Positions 33,865 to 42,289 are shown, counted from the first letter of the stretch. The stretch is DNA of 56,347 nucleotides from Clostridiales bacterium (GCA_012719075.1 JAAYBB010000031.1:1-56347); one strand, 5' to 3'. Program-made: numbers and translations. The notes: a model not told the origin generated them from the letters alone.

Positions 33865-36297
33865 ATGAAGAGACCGGGCGGCCGGAGGCTGCGCCTGCTT
33901 GCCGGCGCACTGCTGTACATACTGGCCCTTTCGGTCTGCGCAGCGGACGGGGGACCTGCGGTCTGCGTCAACGCCTCGGCTGCAGATGGGCTTGGCAACG
34001 CGCTCTTGCGCCTGCTGCCCGGCGTTGAGCTCAGGGCGCAGGAGCGGGTTTTGCTCGACGACCTCCACGGCGGGGCGGCCGTCGAGGCCTACGACGCGCA
34101 GGCGCAGGGCGCGCTTGAAAGCGGGCTGGCGCAAACCTGGCATCCGCTGACGCTCGAGACGGTCGTGATCGCCGTCGATCGGCGAAGGACCGATGCGGCG
34201 ATCACCTCCTGGGCCGATTTGCAGGATGCGCAGGCGGCTGTCTTCCTGCGCGACGACGCGCCGTTGGGGCAGCTGCTGGTCGCCGCCCTCTGCTACGGGC
34301 TGGAGGGCGAGGACTTCACGCTTGAGGCCGCCATGCTCTATTTGGAGGGGCTCTACCGCAAGGGCCTGCTCACCTTCAGCGAGGCAGAGGCTCCGATTTG
34401 GATCTGCTTTGACAGCCAGGCGGCCGCACGCATCCGCAGCGGCGAGGACATCGAGGTCGTGATTCCCGCCGAGGGCACGCTCTCCTATGCCCGCGGGCTG
34501 CTGTCAAACGCCCCGCTCGACCTGCCCGGGGACGCCGGTGCGGCCCTGCTTGAAAGCGGCCTGCGCCTGCCGGACGGGCGCTGCGACGCCGCGCTCTACC
34601 CCGCGCCGGACCGCTACGCCCCGGCAAAGACGCTCGAAAACTACGACCACCTGAACACCGCGCTGCAGGCGCTGGACCGCCAGCTGCGCCGGGAGGTGCT
34701 GCGCACCCGGCTCTACACCTCGGCGGACGGGCTGGAGCATGTGATGTTTGCCGCCCTGTTCGAAGCCGTCGCCGTCATCTGGGTCGCCTCCATTCTGCGC
34801 AGGAGCCTGCACCCGGGCGTCAGGCGGGCCGTCTTCGCGGCCGGCCTGCTGATTGCCGCATGGCTGCTCTTTCGCGTGCTCAAGTACCAGCTGATTGGCA
34901 GCTGGGTGCTCACGCGGTACATCTGGTACGGCTTCTATCTCGCCGAGGCCGGCCTGCTGCTGGCCATGCTGCGCATTGCGTCGCTGACCGGGAGCGGCCC
35001 CGAACCGCGCCCTGCCCCGCGCTGGTTTTTGGGCGCCTGTGCACTGAACGCCGCGCTGGTGGCCCTCGTGCTGACCAACGACCTGCACGGCCTGATGTTT
35101 GTGCTGGACCGGTCGGCGCCGGACGGAACGGGCAATTACGGCTACGGCCCCCTCTACTTCGTCGTCATGGCCTGCTTTTTGCTGGAGCTGCTCGCGAGTG
35201 TGGGGATCCTTTTCCGTAAGACGAAGGACAGCCCCCGCCGCCATGCCGTGGTCGTTCCGCTTGCGCTGATCGCGGCCCTGGCGGCCTACTCTGCCGGCTA
35301 CGCCGCCCGCATTCCCGTCTTTTTCGAAAGCGACATGACCATGGTGGCCTGCGTGTTTGCCCTGTTGTTTTTGGAGTGCTGCATGTTTGCGGGGCAGATG
35401 CCCGCCAACCGCCATTATCGCCGGCTGTTTCAAAACGCGAGGATGAAGCTGCGCATCACCGATGAAGAGGGCAGGCCGATGCTGGCCTCCGGCGACGCCG
35501 ATCCCTCCGGGGAGACGGGTGGGGCCGACCCCTCCCCGTTCCCCGCCGACGGCGGCGGGCTGCTGCTCAAAAGCGCGATTGCGGGCGGGTATGCCGAATG
35601 GCGGCCGGACATCACGGCCATCCAGCGGCTGAAGGCCGAGATCGAGGCGTCCAACCTCCGCCTTGCGGCCGGCGGCGAATTCCTGTCCAGGCTGGCGCAG
35701 GTCAGGGAGCAGGCGGCGCAGACGAACGCGCTGATCAAAATCAACGCCGCGTTTGAGGCCGACATCGCCCTCCACCAGCAGCGGCTGGATCAGATGCTGC
35801 GCGCCATGCAGAGCGAGGAGGGCCGGCGCGGCGCCTCCATTGGCATCGCCGCGCTGCTGATCTGCTACATCAAGCGGCGCTGCAACCTGCTCTTTCTGGA
35901 GATGGGGGGGAGCACGACGCTGCCCGCCGGCGAGGCGGCCGCCTACCTCGACGAGCTGACCGAGATCGCACGGCTGGCCGGGGTCGAGTGCCTGACGGCC
36001 TGTCGCCTGTCACGGGAGATCGGCCTGCGGGACGCGACGCTGTTCTACGACTTTTTTGGCTCGGTGCTGGAGTGGGCCGCCGTCCACCAATGCAAGAAGA
36101 TCATCCTGGGCACCGAGTGCGACCAGAACCGGACCGTCATGAAGCTGCTGCTGGGCCGCCGCGGGCTGGACTATGCGCTGTCCGAACGGGTCAGCGACGA
36201 GGTATGCGCGGCGGGCGGGCAGTTTGAAAAAGAGGATTTGGAGGACATGGCCGGACTCCGGCTGTCCCTGCCCAAAGGGGGGGTGCGGGATGCGTAG
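33865..36297 (+). CDS. Membrane sensor: binding-protein-like ectodomain, 7TM region, kinase-like tail
   Basis: 810 residues. ATG 33865 follows AGGGGG at 8 bases and yields a signal/anchor helix (LRLLAGALLYILALSVCAA). Residues about 30-285 look like a solute-binding ectodomain (LETVVIAVDRRRTDAAITSWADLQDA). Seven membrane helices run from about 292 to 512, followed by a PAS-like part (about 520-590) and a helical coiled-coil region. The C-terminus occupies the position of a histidine kinase core, but no clear H-box, N-box or glycine-rich G-box is visible, so it is probably catalytically inactive. Its stop overlaps the kinase gene by 8 bases, so it likely feeds signals to that kinase. Confidence 0.65.
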   Translation: MKRPGGRRLRLLAGALLYILALSVCAADGGPAVCVNASAADGLGNALLRLLPGVELRAQERVLLDDLHGGAAVEAYDAQAQGALESGLAQTWHPLTLETVVIAVDRRRTDAAITSWADLQDAQAAVFLRDDAPLGQLLVAALCYGLEGEDFTLEAAMLYLEGLYRKGLLTFSEAEAPIWICFDSQAAARIRSGEDIEVVIPAEGTLSYARGLLSNAPLDLPGDAGAALLESGLRLPDGRCDAALYPAPDRYAPAKTLENYDHLNTALQALDRQLRREVLRTRLYTSADGLEHVMFAALFEAVAVIWVASILRRSLHPGVRRAVFAAGLLIAAWLLFRVLKYQLIGSWVLTRYIWYGFYLAEAGLLLAMLRIASLTGSGPEPRPAPRWFLGACALNAALVALVLTNDLHGLMFVLDRSAPDGTGNYGYGPLYFVVMACFLLELLASVGILFRKTKDSPRRHAVVVPLALIAALAAYSAGYAARIPVFFESDMTMVACVFALLFLECCMFAGQMPANRHYRRLFQNARMKLRITDEEGRPMLASGDADPSGETGGADPSPFPADGGGLLLKSAIAGGYAEWRPDITAIQRLKAEIEASNLRLAAGGEFLSRLAQVREQAAQTNALIKINAAFEADIALHQQRLDQMLRAMQSEEGRRGASIGIAALLICYIKRRCNLLFLEMGGSTTLPAGEAAAYLDELTEIARLAGVECLTACRLSREIGLRDATLFYDFFGSVLEWAAVHQCKKIILGTECDQNRTVMKLLLGRRGLDYALSERVSDEVCAAGGQFEKEDLEDMAGLRLSLPKGGVRDA

Positions 36298-37786
36298 CCT
36301 CTACGCGCTGCCCGAGGCGGCCCGCGTGGCCCTTTGCCTGTTTGCCGTGGCCTGTGTGATCGCCGCGGCGCTGGCCTTCGTGCTGGGCTGTCTGCGCTTC
36401 CGGTGCGGCCTTCCGTACTGGCTCGAGGGGCTGCTCTCGCTGCTGGTGCTGTGCCAGGCGCTGCTCTGCACCGCGCTGGTCGCGCAGGTGCAGCACAACG
36501 TCGCCGGCGGCTTTGTCGTGCACGGCGGACACGAGGCGCTGCGCCGGGCGCTGTTTGCGGCCGTCGCCCTCGCCTCGGCCGGCCTTTTTGCAAAGGGCAG
36601 GCCGCTGCCCGCCGCCCTCGCGCTCGCGGCCACCCCACCGGCGCTGCCGGCGGTGGAGGCCTGGCTGGGCCGCGCATTTCCGGCGGCCTTTGCCGCCGCC
36701 CTCGCCGCGCTGTTTGCGGGCAGCGTCTGGCTCGCCCTGTCGCGGTATGGGGAGCTGCAGACCTCGCTGTCCGGCCTGTCGGTCAAGCAGGCGATGGATT
36801 CGCTGGGCACCGCGGTGCTGTTCTACCGTGAGGACGGCCGGATCCTGCTGCAAAACCACAAGATGCAGGAGCTGATGCTGCAGACGGCGGGGCGCATTTT
36901 CTTCAACGGCAGGCTGTACGTGGAGACCGTCTCGGCGCAGGGCGACGAACACGCCGGCGCGCTGCGCCTGCCGGACGGCAGCTTTGTCTACCGGCTGCCG
37001 GACAGCGCCTGGCTGTTTACCGCGCGCCAGGTCCCGTTGGGCAGAGGGCGCGTCACACAGCTCACCGCCACCGACGTGACCGAGCAGGACCGCGGAGCCC
37101 GCCTGCTGCAGCAAAAGCAGCAGGCGCTGAGGCGCCAGGAGGAGCAGTTGAGGGCGCTGATCGACAAGCTCGAGGAGATCTGCCTGTCGGAGGAGCTGCT
37201 GCGCGTCAAGGCCGAGACGCACGATTTGATGGGGCAGAAGCTGACGCTGCTGCTGCGCCACCTCCGCCAGGGACAGTGGCCCGAGGAGGCGTTTCTGTCG
37301 TCGCTGAGCGCCGACTTAAATCGCCACCGCCAGCAGGCGTCGCAGGGTCCCGGCGACCCCGCGGCCGAGCTTGGGGAGCTGATCAAGAGCTATGCCTACA
37401 CCGGCGTGCGGGTGTGGGTGCACGGCGACCTGCCGCCCGAGCCCGGGCAGGCCCTCGCGCTGGTGGCCATCCTGCGGGAGGCGACGGCAAACGCCGTCAT
37501 CCACGGCTATGCCGACCGGATTTATGCGCGCATCCTGCAGGAGGGCCATGCCCTTGTGCTGCGCGTGACCGACAATTCCGACCTGCCGCCCAAGGCGGTC
37601 TGCGAAGGCGGCGGCATCGCCGGGATGCGCCGCCGCCTCGAGCGCTTTGGCGGCGAGCTGACCGTTCGCATTGCACCGCGGTTTACGATTGTGGCGACCA
37701 TTCCGCGCGGAGGAGGTGAGCGAGGTGTGCGTGCCGATCAGGGTGCTGGTCGTGGACGACCACGAGAGCCTGCGAAATTCATTTGA
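36290..37786 (+). CDS. NarL-type sensor histidine kinase
   Basis: 498 residues. ATG 36290 overlaps the upstream stop. About four N-terminal membrane helices (to about 155) precede a PAS-like domain (MDSLGTAVLFYREDGRILLQN). The HisKA_3-type dimer region has H311 in AETHDLMGQKLTLLLRHL, preceded by a coiled coil. The HATPase domain has the N-box REATANAVIHGYA (N401) and G-box GGGIAGM. It should phosphorylate the LuxR-type regulator encoded next, whose gene it overlaps by 62 bases. Confidence 0.88.
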   Translation: MRSLYALPEAARVALCLFAVACVIAAALAFVLGCLRFRCGLPYWLEGLLSLLVLCQALLCTALVAQVQHNVAGGFVVHGGHEALRRALFAAVALASAGLFAKGRPLPAALALAATPPALPAVEAWLGRAFPAAFAAALAALFAGSVWLALSRYGELQTSLSGLSVKQAMDSLGTAVLFYREDGRILLQNHKMQELMLQTAGRIFFNGRLYVETVSAQGDEHAGALRLPDGSFVYRLPDSAWLFTARQVPLGRGRVTQLTATDVTEQDRGARLLQQKQQALRRQEEQLRALIDKLEEICLSEELLRVKAETHDLMGQKLTLLLRHLRQGQWPEEAFLSSLSADLNRHRQQASQGPGDPAAELGELIKSYAYTGVRVWVHGDLPPEPGQALALVAILREATANAVIHGYADRIYARILQEGHALVLRVTDNSDLPPKAVCEGGGIAGMRRRLERFGGELTVRIAPRFTIVATIPRGGGERGVRADQGAGRGRPREPAKFI

Positions 37787-38351
37787 ACGGGAGTTTTGCC
37801 CCGAAAACGGCTTTGAAATCGTCGGCAGCCTTGCCTGTGCCGCCCTTGTCGAGGCCGAGTGCGCAGTCAAGCGGCCGGATGTCGTCATCCTGGACGTCTG
37901 CACCGAGGGCGGGGCTTCGGGGCTGGGCGCCGCCGCGCTCATCCTGGAGAAGTACCCCGACATGAAGGTGATCGTCACCACCGGCTTTGATGAGATCACG
38001 TACGCCCCCCGCGCGAGGGCGCTCGGGGTCCACGCCTTTTTGTACAAGAGCAAGAGCCTTGGCGACTTCCGCGAGGCGGTCAGGCGCGTGCTGGCGGGCG
38101 AAACCGTCTTCCCCGAGCCGCGCCGGATTCCGGTGGCCGAGGGCGAATCGCCGCTGACCGACCGCGAAATGGAGATTTTGCGGCTGATGTGCAAGCACAT
38201 GTCGGGCAAAAAGATTGCCGAGGAGCTCTTTTTGAGCGAGCGCACCGTCAAGTACCACAAGGCCAACATGCTGGCCAAGACCGGCTTCGACAACGGGCTG
38301 GACCTGGCCTTTTACGTCGTTTCCAACGGGTGGATCAACCCGAACTTCTGA
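37725..38351 (+). CDS. LuxR/NarL-family response regulator
   Basis: 208 residues. GTG 37725 is chosen because AGGAGG is 8 bases upstream; the protein then opens CVPIRVLVVDDHE. The receiver has acidic D11/D12, phosphoacceptor D57 (VVILDVCTEGG) and K108 (FLYKSKS). The C-terminal LuxR helix-turn-helix is LTDREMEILRLMCKHMSGKK to SERTVKYHKANML. It is the output of the kinase upstream. It lies just before the eCIS locus on the same strand, so control of the eCIS is plausible but unproven. Confidence 0.93.
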   Translation: MCVPIRVLVVDDHESLRNSFEREFCPENGFEIVGSLACAALVEAECAVKRPDVVILDVCTEGGASGLGAAALILEKYPDMKVIVTTGFDEITYAPRARALGVHAFLYKSKSLGDFREAVRRVLAGETVFPEPRRIPVAEGESPLTDREMEILRLMCKHMSGKKIAEELFLSERTVKYHKANMLAKTGFDNGLDLAFYVVSNGWINPNF

Positions 38352-38452
38352 TCCGCCGCCGAGCCTGCCCCGAAGCACGCCCAAAGGGGAAAAAACGACG
38401 GCGCAGGCAAGAGGTCAATGGGTCGGACAATCGAAAGACTCTGGTCATGTTT

Positions 38453-38479
38453 TGCGGCCGCTGTGAAAAACAGCGGCCT
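38453..38479 (+). repeat. Left duplicate of terminator stem-loop flanking element copy B
   Basis: Stem GCGGCCGCTGT-type hairpin: arms GGCCGCTGT/ACAGCGGCC with loop GAAAA. The same 27 bases recur at 38677-38703. This left copy is followed by GAGACTG and lacks a U-tract. Confidence 0.85.
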
Positions 38480-38676
38480 GAGACTGTCAAAAAACCGGTG
38501 GTTTTTTGACAAGAGGGCCTGTGCGCTCGCGCCTTCGTTCCTCGCCCCTGCGGGGCTCGAAACTCACAGGCCCCCTTAGGAGTGGGAACGTCGGCACATG
38601 TCCGCCGTTCCCACGGATTTGATGTCGGGGCTGCTTTTGCCACCCGCCTTGCACAAGACCGCCTTTTTTGACAGGC
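38480..38676 (-). mobile_element. Terminator-inserted structured repeat element, copy B
   Basis: 197 bp, the reverse-orientation partner of the element at 22216-22415. Same ends (GAGACTGTCAAA here on the left, GACAGGC on the right) and same hairpins: H3 38485-38511 (perfect TGTCAAAAAACC arms), H2 about 38516-38574 (GGGCCTGTG/CACAGGCCC) and H1 38582-38614 (one mismatch). In H1, two base pairs differ from copy A by compensatory changes (A-T to G-C), which points to selection on structure. Different hairpins flank the two copies, so the flanks belong to the target, not to the element. Confidence 0.85.
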
Positions 38677-38709
38677 TGCGGCCGCTGTGAAAAACAGCGG
38701 CCTTTTTTG
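38677..38709 (+). terminator. Rho-independent terminator after the response regulator (right duplicate)
   Basis: The 27-base stem-loop (GGCCGCTGT arms, loop GAAAA), followed by six to seven T's at 38703-38708. It is the complete terminator for the sensor/regulator operon and insulates the eCIS operon. Confidence 0.88.
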
Positions 38710-38726
38710 ATGATTTTTGCGAAAGA

Positions 38727-38743
38727 CTGTCCCGGGGGGACAG
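38727..38743 (+). promoter_or_regulatory. Palindrome upstream of the eCIS operon
   Basis: A 7-bp perfect inverted repeat CTGTCCC/GGGACAG with a 3-base spacer, in the only intergenic stretch before the eCIS genes. It could be an operator. No confident -35/-10 pair is visible between 38710 and 38906; the GC-rich leader 38800-38890 looks non-coding. Confidence 0.35.
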
Positions 38744-38906
38744 GGTGGAGGTGTCAAAAGCCTGATAGACTGGTCAAAAACAGGGTGCGCCCCCCGCCAC
38801 CGGCGAGATGGCTGCGGGGAGAACACATGCGGCCGCGGCGGCAAGGGCCGGGGCGGCCGCCGGCCCGCGCCCCGGGGCCACGTCCGCAGGAAAGGAGCCC
38901 TTCGCC

Positions 38907-39488
38907 ATGCTGAGATCCTTCACCGAGGCGCTCGGCGCGTTTTTGACCGCCCGCCTGTCGGACATGCCCGAACGGCCGGTGGCCTCCTTTGCGCTGCCGG
39001 GGGCGGTCCCCGGGCAAAACGCCCTGAACCTGTTCCTCTCGGCCATGGCCGAAGACGCCGAGTTGCGCGCAAACGAGCCGCAGTTCGCGCGCGCGGGGCT
39101 GGGGTGGGTCTCCACGCCGCCGCCGCTGCGGCTCAAGTGCAGCTACATCCTCTCGGCCTGGCCGGCCGCGGAGAACCCGGCCGAAGCCGCGCTGGTGCAG
39201 CTGCGCCTGCTCGGCGCGGCCTACGGCGTGTTCGCCTCGGCCAAAACGCTGCCCGCCGTCCACCTGCCCGCGCCGATGAGAGTGCCCGGCCTCACGGGAC
39301 CGGTGCTCGCGCTCTCCAAAGACGACCTGTCGCAGCGCCCCGAGTTCTGGGCGTCGGCGGGCTGCCTGTTTCGCCCGGCCTTTTCGTTGACCGCCACGGT
39401 TTCGCTGCCCGTCAACGCGGAGCGCTACGACCACCTGGTGGAAGACGTGCAGATCGACTATCCGCTCGACCATGGCCACACCCAATAG
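38907..39488 (+). CDS. eCIS cap protein, DUF4255 (Pvc16-like)
   Basis: 193 residues. ATG 38907 follows AAAGGAG by 9 bases. The arrangement FTEALGAFLTARLSDMPE, then ANEPQFARAGLGWVSTPPPLRLKCSYILSAWPA, then SAGCLFRPAFSLTATVSLPV, is typical of DUF4255 proteins, which cap the distal end of the sheath-tube in PVC/Afp-type particles. It is the first gene of the particle operon, directly before the sheath gene. DUF4255 distinguishes eCIS from phage and R-tailocin loci. Confidence 0.88.
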   Translation: MLRSFTEALGAFLTARLSDMPERPVASFALPGAVPGQNALNLFLSAMAEDAELRANEPQFARAGLGWVSTPPPLRLKCSYILSAWPAAENPAEAALVQLRLLGAAYGVFASAKTLPAVHLPAPMRVPGLTGPVLALSKDDLSQRPEFWASAGCLFRPAFSLTATVSLPVNAERYDHLVEDVQIDYPLDHGHTQ

Positions 39489-39509
39489 CTTGATGAAGGA
39501 GGAACAGTT

Positions 39510-41489
39510 ATGCAGGCATTCAACGCAGCGGGAAAAGCACCGGGCGTGTACATGCAGGAGGTGGACGTCCCGGGGCCGATCTCGGGGGTTTCCACCGGCA
39601 TTGCCGCGATTGTCGGCCCGGCCCAGTCCGGCCCGCTCAACACGCCGGTATTCGTCACCAACTGGACCCAGTTTCTGGACACGTTTGGGGGCTACATCTA
39701 CGATCCTCCGGTCTATGCGGCCCACGCCGTCCGCGGGTTTTTTGAAAACGGCGGCGCCACCTGCTGCTTTGTGCGCGCAGGTGTGGCGCGGCAGGCCTCG
39801 CTGACGGTCGTCGACCGCTCGTCGGGGCCGAACCCGGTCTTTACCGTGACGGCGCGCGCCGAGGGCAAGCAGGGCGAGGAGATCTCGATCGCCGTTTCGG
39901 ACGCCAGGCTCTGTGAGACCGAGGCCGGCAAGTGCGCCGCCGAGGTGGAGCTGCTCTCGGCCGACCGGAAAACACTCACGCTGGGCAGCGCAGAGGAGGC
40001 CAGGTCGTTTTTGGCGGGCGATGCGGTGTGCGTCGTCCAGGGCAGCCTCGAGGAGGAGGCCGAAGTGGCCCTCGTCGCGGGCAAGGAGATCCTGCTGACG
40101 GCAACGCTCGTGCGGGCCTTTTCCAAAGAGGGCGAGGCGCCCGCGCCCATCACGCTCCGGCTGGCCGACCTGCAGGGGAAAAAGCGCCTGCGGCTGAAGA
40201 GCTCCGCCGGACTTGAGCCGGGCAGCTACATACAGTTGAGCCAGCCGGCCGGGTCGGCGGGCGGCGAGGCGCTTGTGGAGCATGCCGTTGTCGAGGGCCT
40301 CGACGGCGACACGGCGCTGCTGCGCACGCCGCTGCAGCAGGGCTTCAGCCTGCATGGGGAGGCCGGCGCCGTTTCGGTGCGCAGCCTGGAGTTTTCGCTC
40401 GACATCCTGCTGCGCGGCGTTCAGAAGGAGCGCTACCAAAACCTCTCGGTCGTGCCCTACCACGCCCGCTATTACGAGAAGCTGACCGCCGACTCGGCGC
40501 TTGTCTGCATCGCGCCAAGCGATCCGCCTAACGGGAGCCTGCCGCCCGACAACCTGCCCGACCCGGACTGTGTGCAAAACCAGGGCAGCCTGCAGGGCGG
40601 CGTCAACGACAACCCCGGCCAGCTCACGCCGGAGCACTACCGCGATGCCATTGCGGCGCTTGAGAAGGCCATTGTCAACATCGTCTGCGTGCCCGACGCC
40701 GTGGCCTTTGACCCGACCGACGCCGCCGTGCGCAAGTACGCGGTGGAGCACTGCGAGCGCATGGGGGACCGCTTTGCGGTGCTCGACTGCGGCCGCAACC
40801 TGTCGGTTCAGGGGGCCATCCAGCAGCGCATGGCGCACTTTGGCGCCAGCAGCTACGCGGCCGCCTATTACCCCTGGATCGAGATCCCCCATCCGGCGGG
40901 GCAGGGGCGCCTCAAGGTGCCGCCCTCCGGCCACATCGCGGGGGTCTACGCGCGGACCGACGACCAAAAGGGCGTCCACAAGGCGCCCGGCAACGAGGGC
41001 ATCCGGGGCTGTCTCGGGCCCGCCGCGCTGCTCAACGACACCGAGCACGGCATGCTCAACGAGGCCGGCGTCAACGCCATTGTCAACCTCCCCGGCAGCG
41101 GTGCGACGCTCATGGGCGCGCGCACGCTGTCAAGCAGCACCCAGTGGCGCTACATCAACGTGCGCAGGCTGCTGCTGTACATTGAAAAGTCGATCCAAAA
41201 CGCCACCCGCTTTGCGGTGTTTCTCCCGAACAACCCGTCCTTGTGGGCCGCCGTCAAGCGCCAGGTCTCCGACTTCCTCAACACCGTGTGGCGCAGCGGC
41301 GCCCTCTTTGGCGCAACCCCCGGGCAGGCCTTTTATGTCAAGGTGGACGAGGAGCTCAACCCGCCCAGCGTGCGCGCCCTGGGGCAGCTGATCATCGAAA
41401 TTGTGCTCTACCCCGTCACCCCGGCGGAGTTCGTGGTGTTCCGCGTGATCCAGCAGCCGGGCGGCGCAAATGTTTCCGAGGGCGAATAG
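39510..41489 (+). CDS. eCIS contractile tail sheath protein
   Basis: 659 residues. AAGGAGG is 7 bases before ATG 39510. The N-terminus GVYMQEVDVPGPISGVSTGIAAIVG is the sheath strand that links neighbouring subunits. The C-terminus has the conserved sheath fold with NVRRLLLYIEKSIQNATRF, VSDFLNTVWRSGALFGATPG and IIEIVLYPVTPAEFVVFRV. A surface insertion (about 105-330) is large, as in other eCIS sheaths. Only one sheath gene is present, against two or three in PVC/Afp. Contraction of this sheath drives the tube into the target. Confidence 0.95.
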   Translation: MQAFNAAGKAPGVYMQEVDVPGPISGVSTGIAAIVGPAQSGPLNTPVFVTNWTQFLDTFGGYIYDPPVYAAHAVRGFFENGGATCCFVRAGVARQASLTVVDRSSGPNPVFTVTARAEGKQGEEISIAVSDARLCETEAGKCAAEVELLSADRKTLTLGSAEEARSFLAGDAVCVVQGSLEEEAEVALVAGKEILLTATLVRAFSKEGEAPAPITLRLADLQGKKRLRLKSSAGLEPGSYIQLSQPAGSAGGEALVEHAVVEGLDGDTALLRTPLQQGFSLHGEAGAVSVRSLEFSLDILLRGVQKERYQNLSVVPYHARYYEKLTADSALVCIAPSDPPNGSLPPDNLPDPDCVQNQGSLQGGVNDNPGQLTPEHYRDAIAALEKAIVNIVCVPDAVAFDPTDAAVRKYAVEHCERMGDRFAVLDCGRNLSVQGAIQQRMAHFGASSYAAAYYPWIEIPHPAGQGRLKVPPSGHIAGVYARTDDQKGVHKAPGNEGIRGCLGPAALLNDTEHGMLNEAGVNAIVNLPGSGATLMGARTLSSSTQWRYINVRRLLLYIEKSIQNATRFAVFLPNNPSLWAAVKRQVSDFLNTVWRSGALFGATPGQAFYVKVDEELNPPSVRALGQLIIEIVLYPVTPAEFVVFRVIQQPGGANVSEGE

Positions 41490-41522
41490 TGCCCGCCACT
41501 TCACTAAAGGAGGTTTCTTGGC

Positions 41523-41948
41523 ATGCGTACCGACCCTTACAAAAACTTCAGATTCCTGGTGGAGATAGACGGCATTGTGCAGGCCGGCTTTACCGACTGC
41601 ACGGGGCTGAGCTCCAAAATTGCGGTGATCGAGTACCGCGAGGGGGGCAACCCCACCTCGGTGCGGAAGCTGCCCGGGCAGACCAGCTACCCCGACATCA
41701 CGCTCAAGTGGGGCCTCACCGACTCGAGCGAGCTGTACGATTGGCACCTGAACGCCATTCAGGGCAACATCAAGCGCAAGAATGGGTCCATCATCATCCT
41801 GGGCGACGACGGCGAGGAAAAGGTGCGCTGGAACTTCTTTGAGGCCTGGCCGCCGGTCTGGAGCGGGCCGGCGCTCAACGCCAAGGCCAGCGACGTGGCC
41901 ATCGAGCAAATGACGCTGACCTGCGAGCGGGTCGAAAGGAGCAAATAG
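41523..41948 (+). CDS. eCIS inner tube protein (gp19-like)
   Basis: 141 residues. AAAGGAGG precedes ATG 41523. DPYKNFRFLVEIDGIVQAGF followed by TDCTGLSSKIAVIEYREGGN and a C-terminal VAIEQMTLTCERVER is the T4 gp19/Afp1 tube fold, a two-sheet beta-barrel that stacks as hexameric rings. It is the only tube gene here. It follows the sheath by 33 bases and precedes the tail-assembly chaperone by 2 bases. Confidence 0.95.
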   Translation: MRTDPYKNFRFLVEIDGIVQAGFTDCTGLSSKIAVIEYREGGNPTSVRKLPGQTSYPDITLKWGLTDSSELYDWHLNAIQGNIKRKNGSIIILGDDGEEKVRWNFFEAWPPVWSGPALNAKASDVAIEQMTLTCERVERSK

Positions 41949-41950
41949 CC

Positions 41951-42289
41951 ATGCAGGGATTTCAGGTTGAATTTCCGTTCACACTGCCCACGGGCTACCT
42001 CGACGCCGAAGGCGTGCTCCACCGCGAGGGCATGATGCGCCGCGCCACCGCCGCCGATGAGATCGTGCCACTCAAGGACCCCCGCGTGCAGGCCAATGCC
42101 GCCTACCTCATCATCATCCTGCTCTCGCGCGTGATCACCTCGCTCGGGGATGTGGCGATGGTGACGCCGCAGGTGGTGGAGGGCCTGTTTGTGGAGGACC
42201 TCAACTATCTGCAGGCCTTTTACAGGAGGATCAACTCATCCGAAAACCCTTCGGAGGACCAGCTGAGGGCGCCGCGCAACGCACAGTAG
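41951..42289 (+). CDS. Tail assembly chaperone (Mu gp41-like, Phage_TAC family)
   Basis: 112 residues in the 0 frame. The layout VEFPFTLPTGYLDAEGVLHR, EGMMRRATAADEI, KDPRVQANAAYLIIILLSRVIT and VTPQVVEGLFVEDLNYLQAFYRRI matches the small tail-assembly-chaperone proteins found between tube and tape-measure genes in contractile tails and in eCIS. In phages, this protein (lambda gpG equivalent) coats the tape measure during assembly, with a minor frameshifted form (gpGT) recruiting tube subunits. A phased slippery heptamer at 42244-42250 and an open -1 frame suggest the same here: a product of about 163 residues, 100 from this frame plus 63 from the next. Confidence 0.85.
   Translation: MQGFQVEFPFTLPTGYLDAEGVLHREGMMRRATAADEIVPLKDPRVQANAAYLIIILLSRVITSLGDVAMVTPQVVEGLFVEDLNYLQAFYRRINSSENPSEDQLRAPRNAQ
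42244..42250 (+). other. Slippery heptamer for -1 ribosomal frameshifting
   Basis: AAACCCT read as A-AAC-CCT in the chaperone frame, an exact X-XXY-YYZ pattern. A -1 slip places both tRNAs on AAA and CCC and enters the frame read at 42250-42441. AGGAGG at 42224-42229 ends 14 bases upstream, the type of internal Shine-Dalgarno that stimulates -1 shifting in bacterial dnaX. No strong downstream pseudoknot or stem is obvious. The same AGGAGG would be 8 bases before an ATC at 42238, so initiation at a rare ATC codon is the alternative. Confidence 0.65.

Noticed and set aside
38754-41048. Minus-strand open frame of about 760 codons opposite the eCIS cap and sheath genes
   Set aside because: It is antisense to DUF4255 and sheath genes with clear motifs and ribosome sites.
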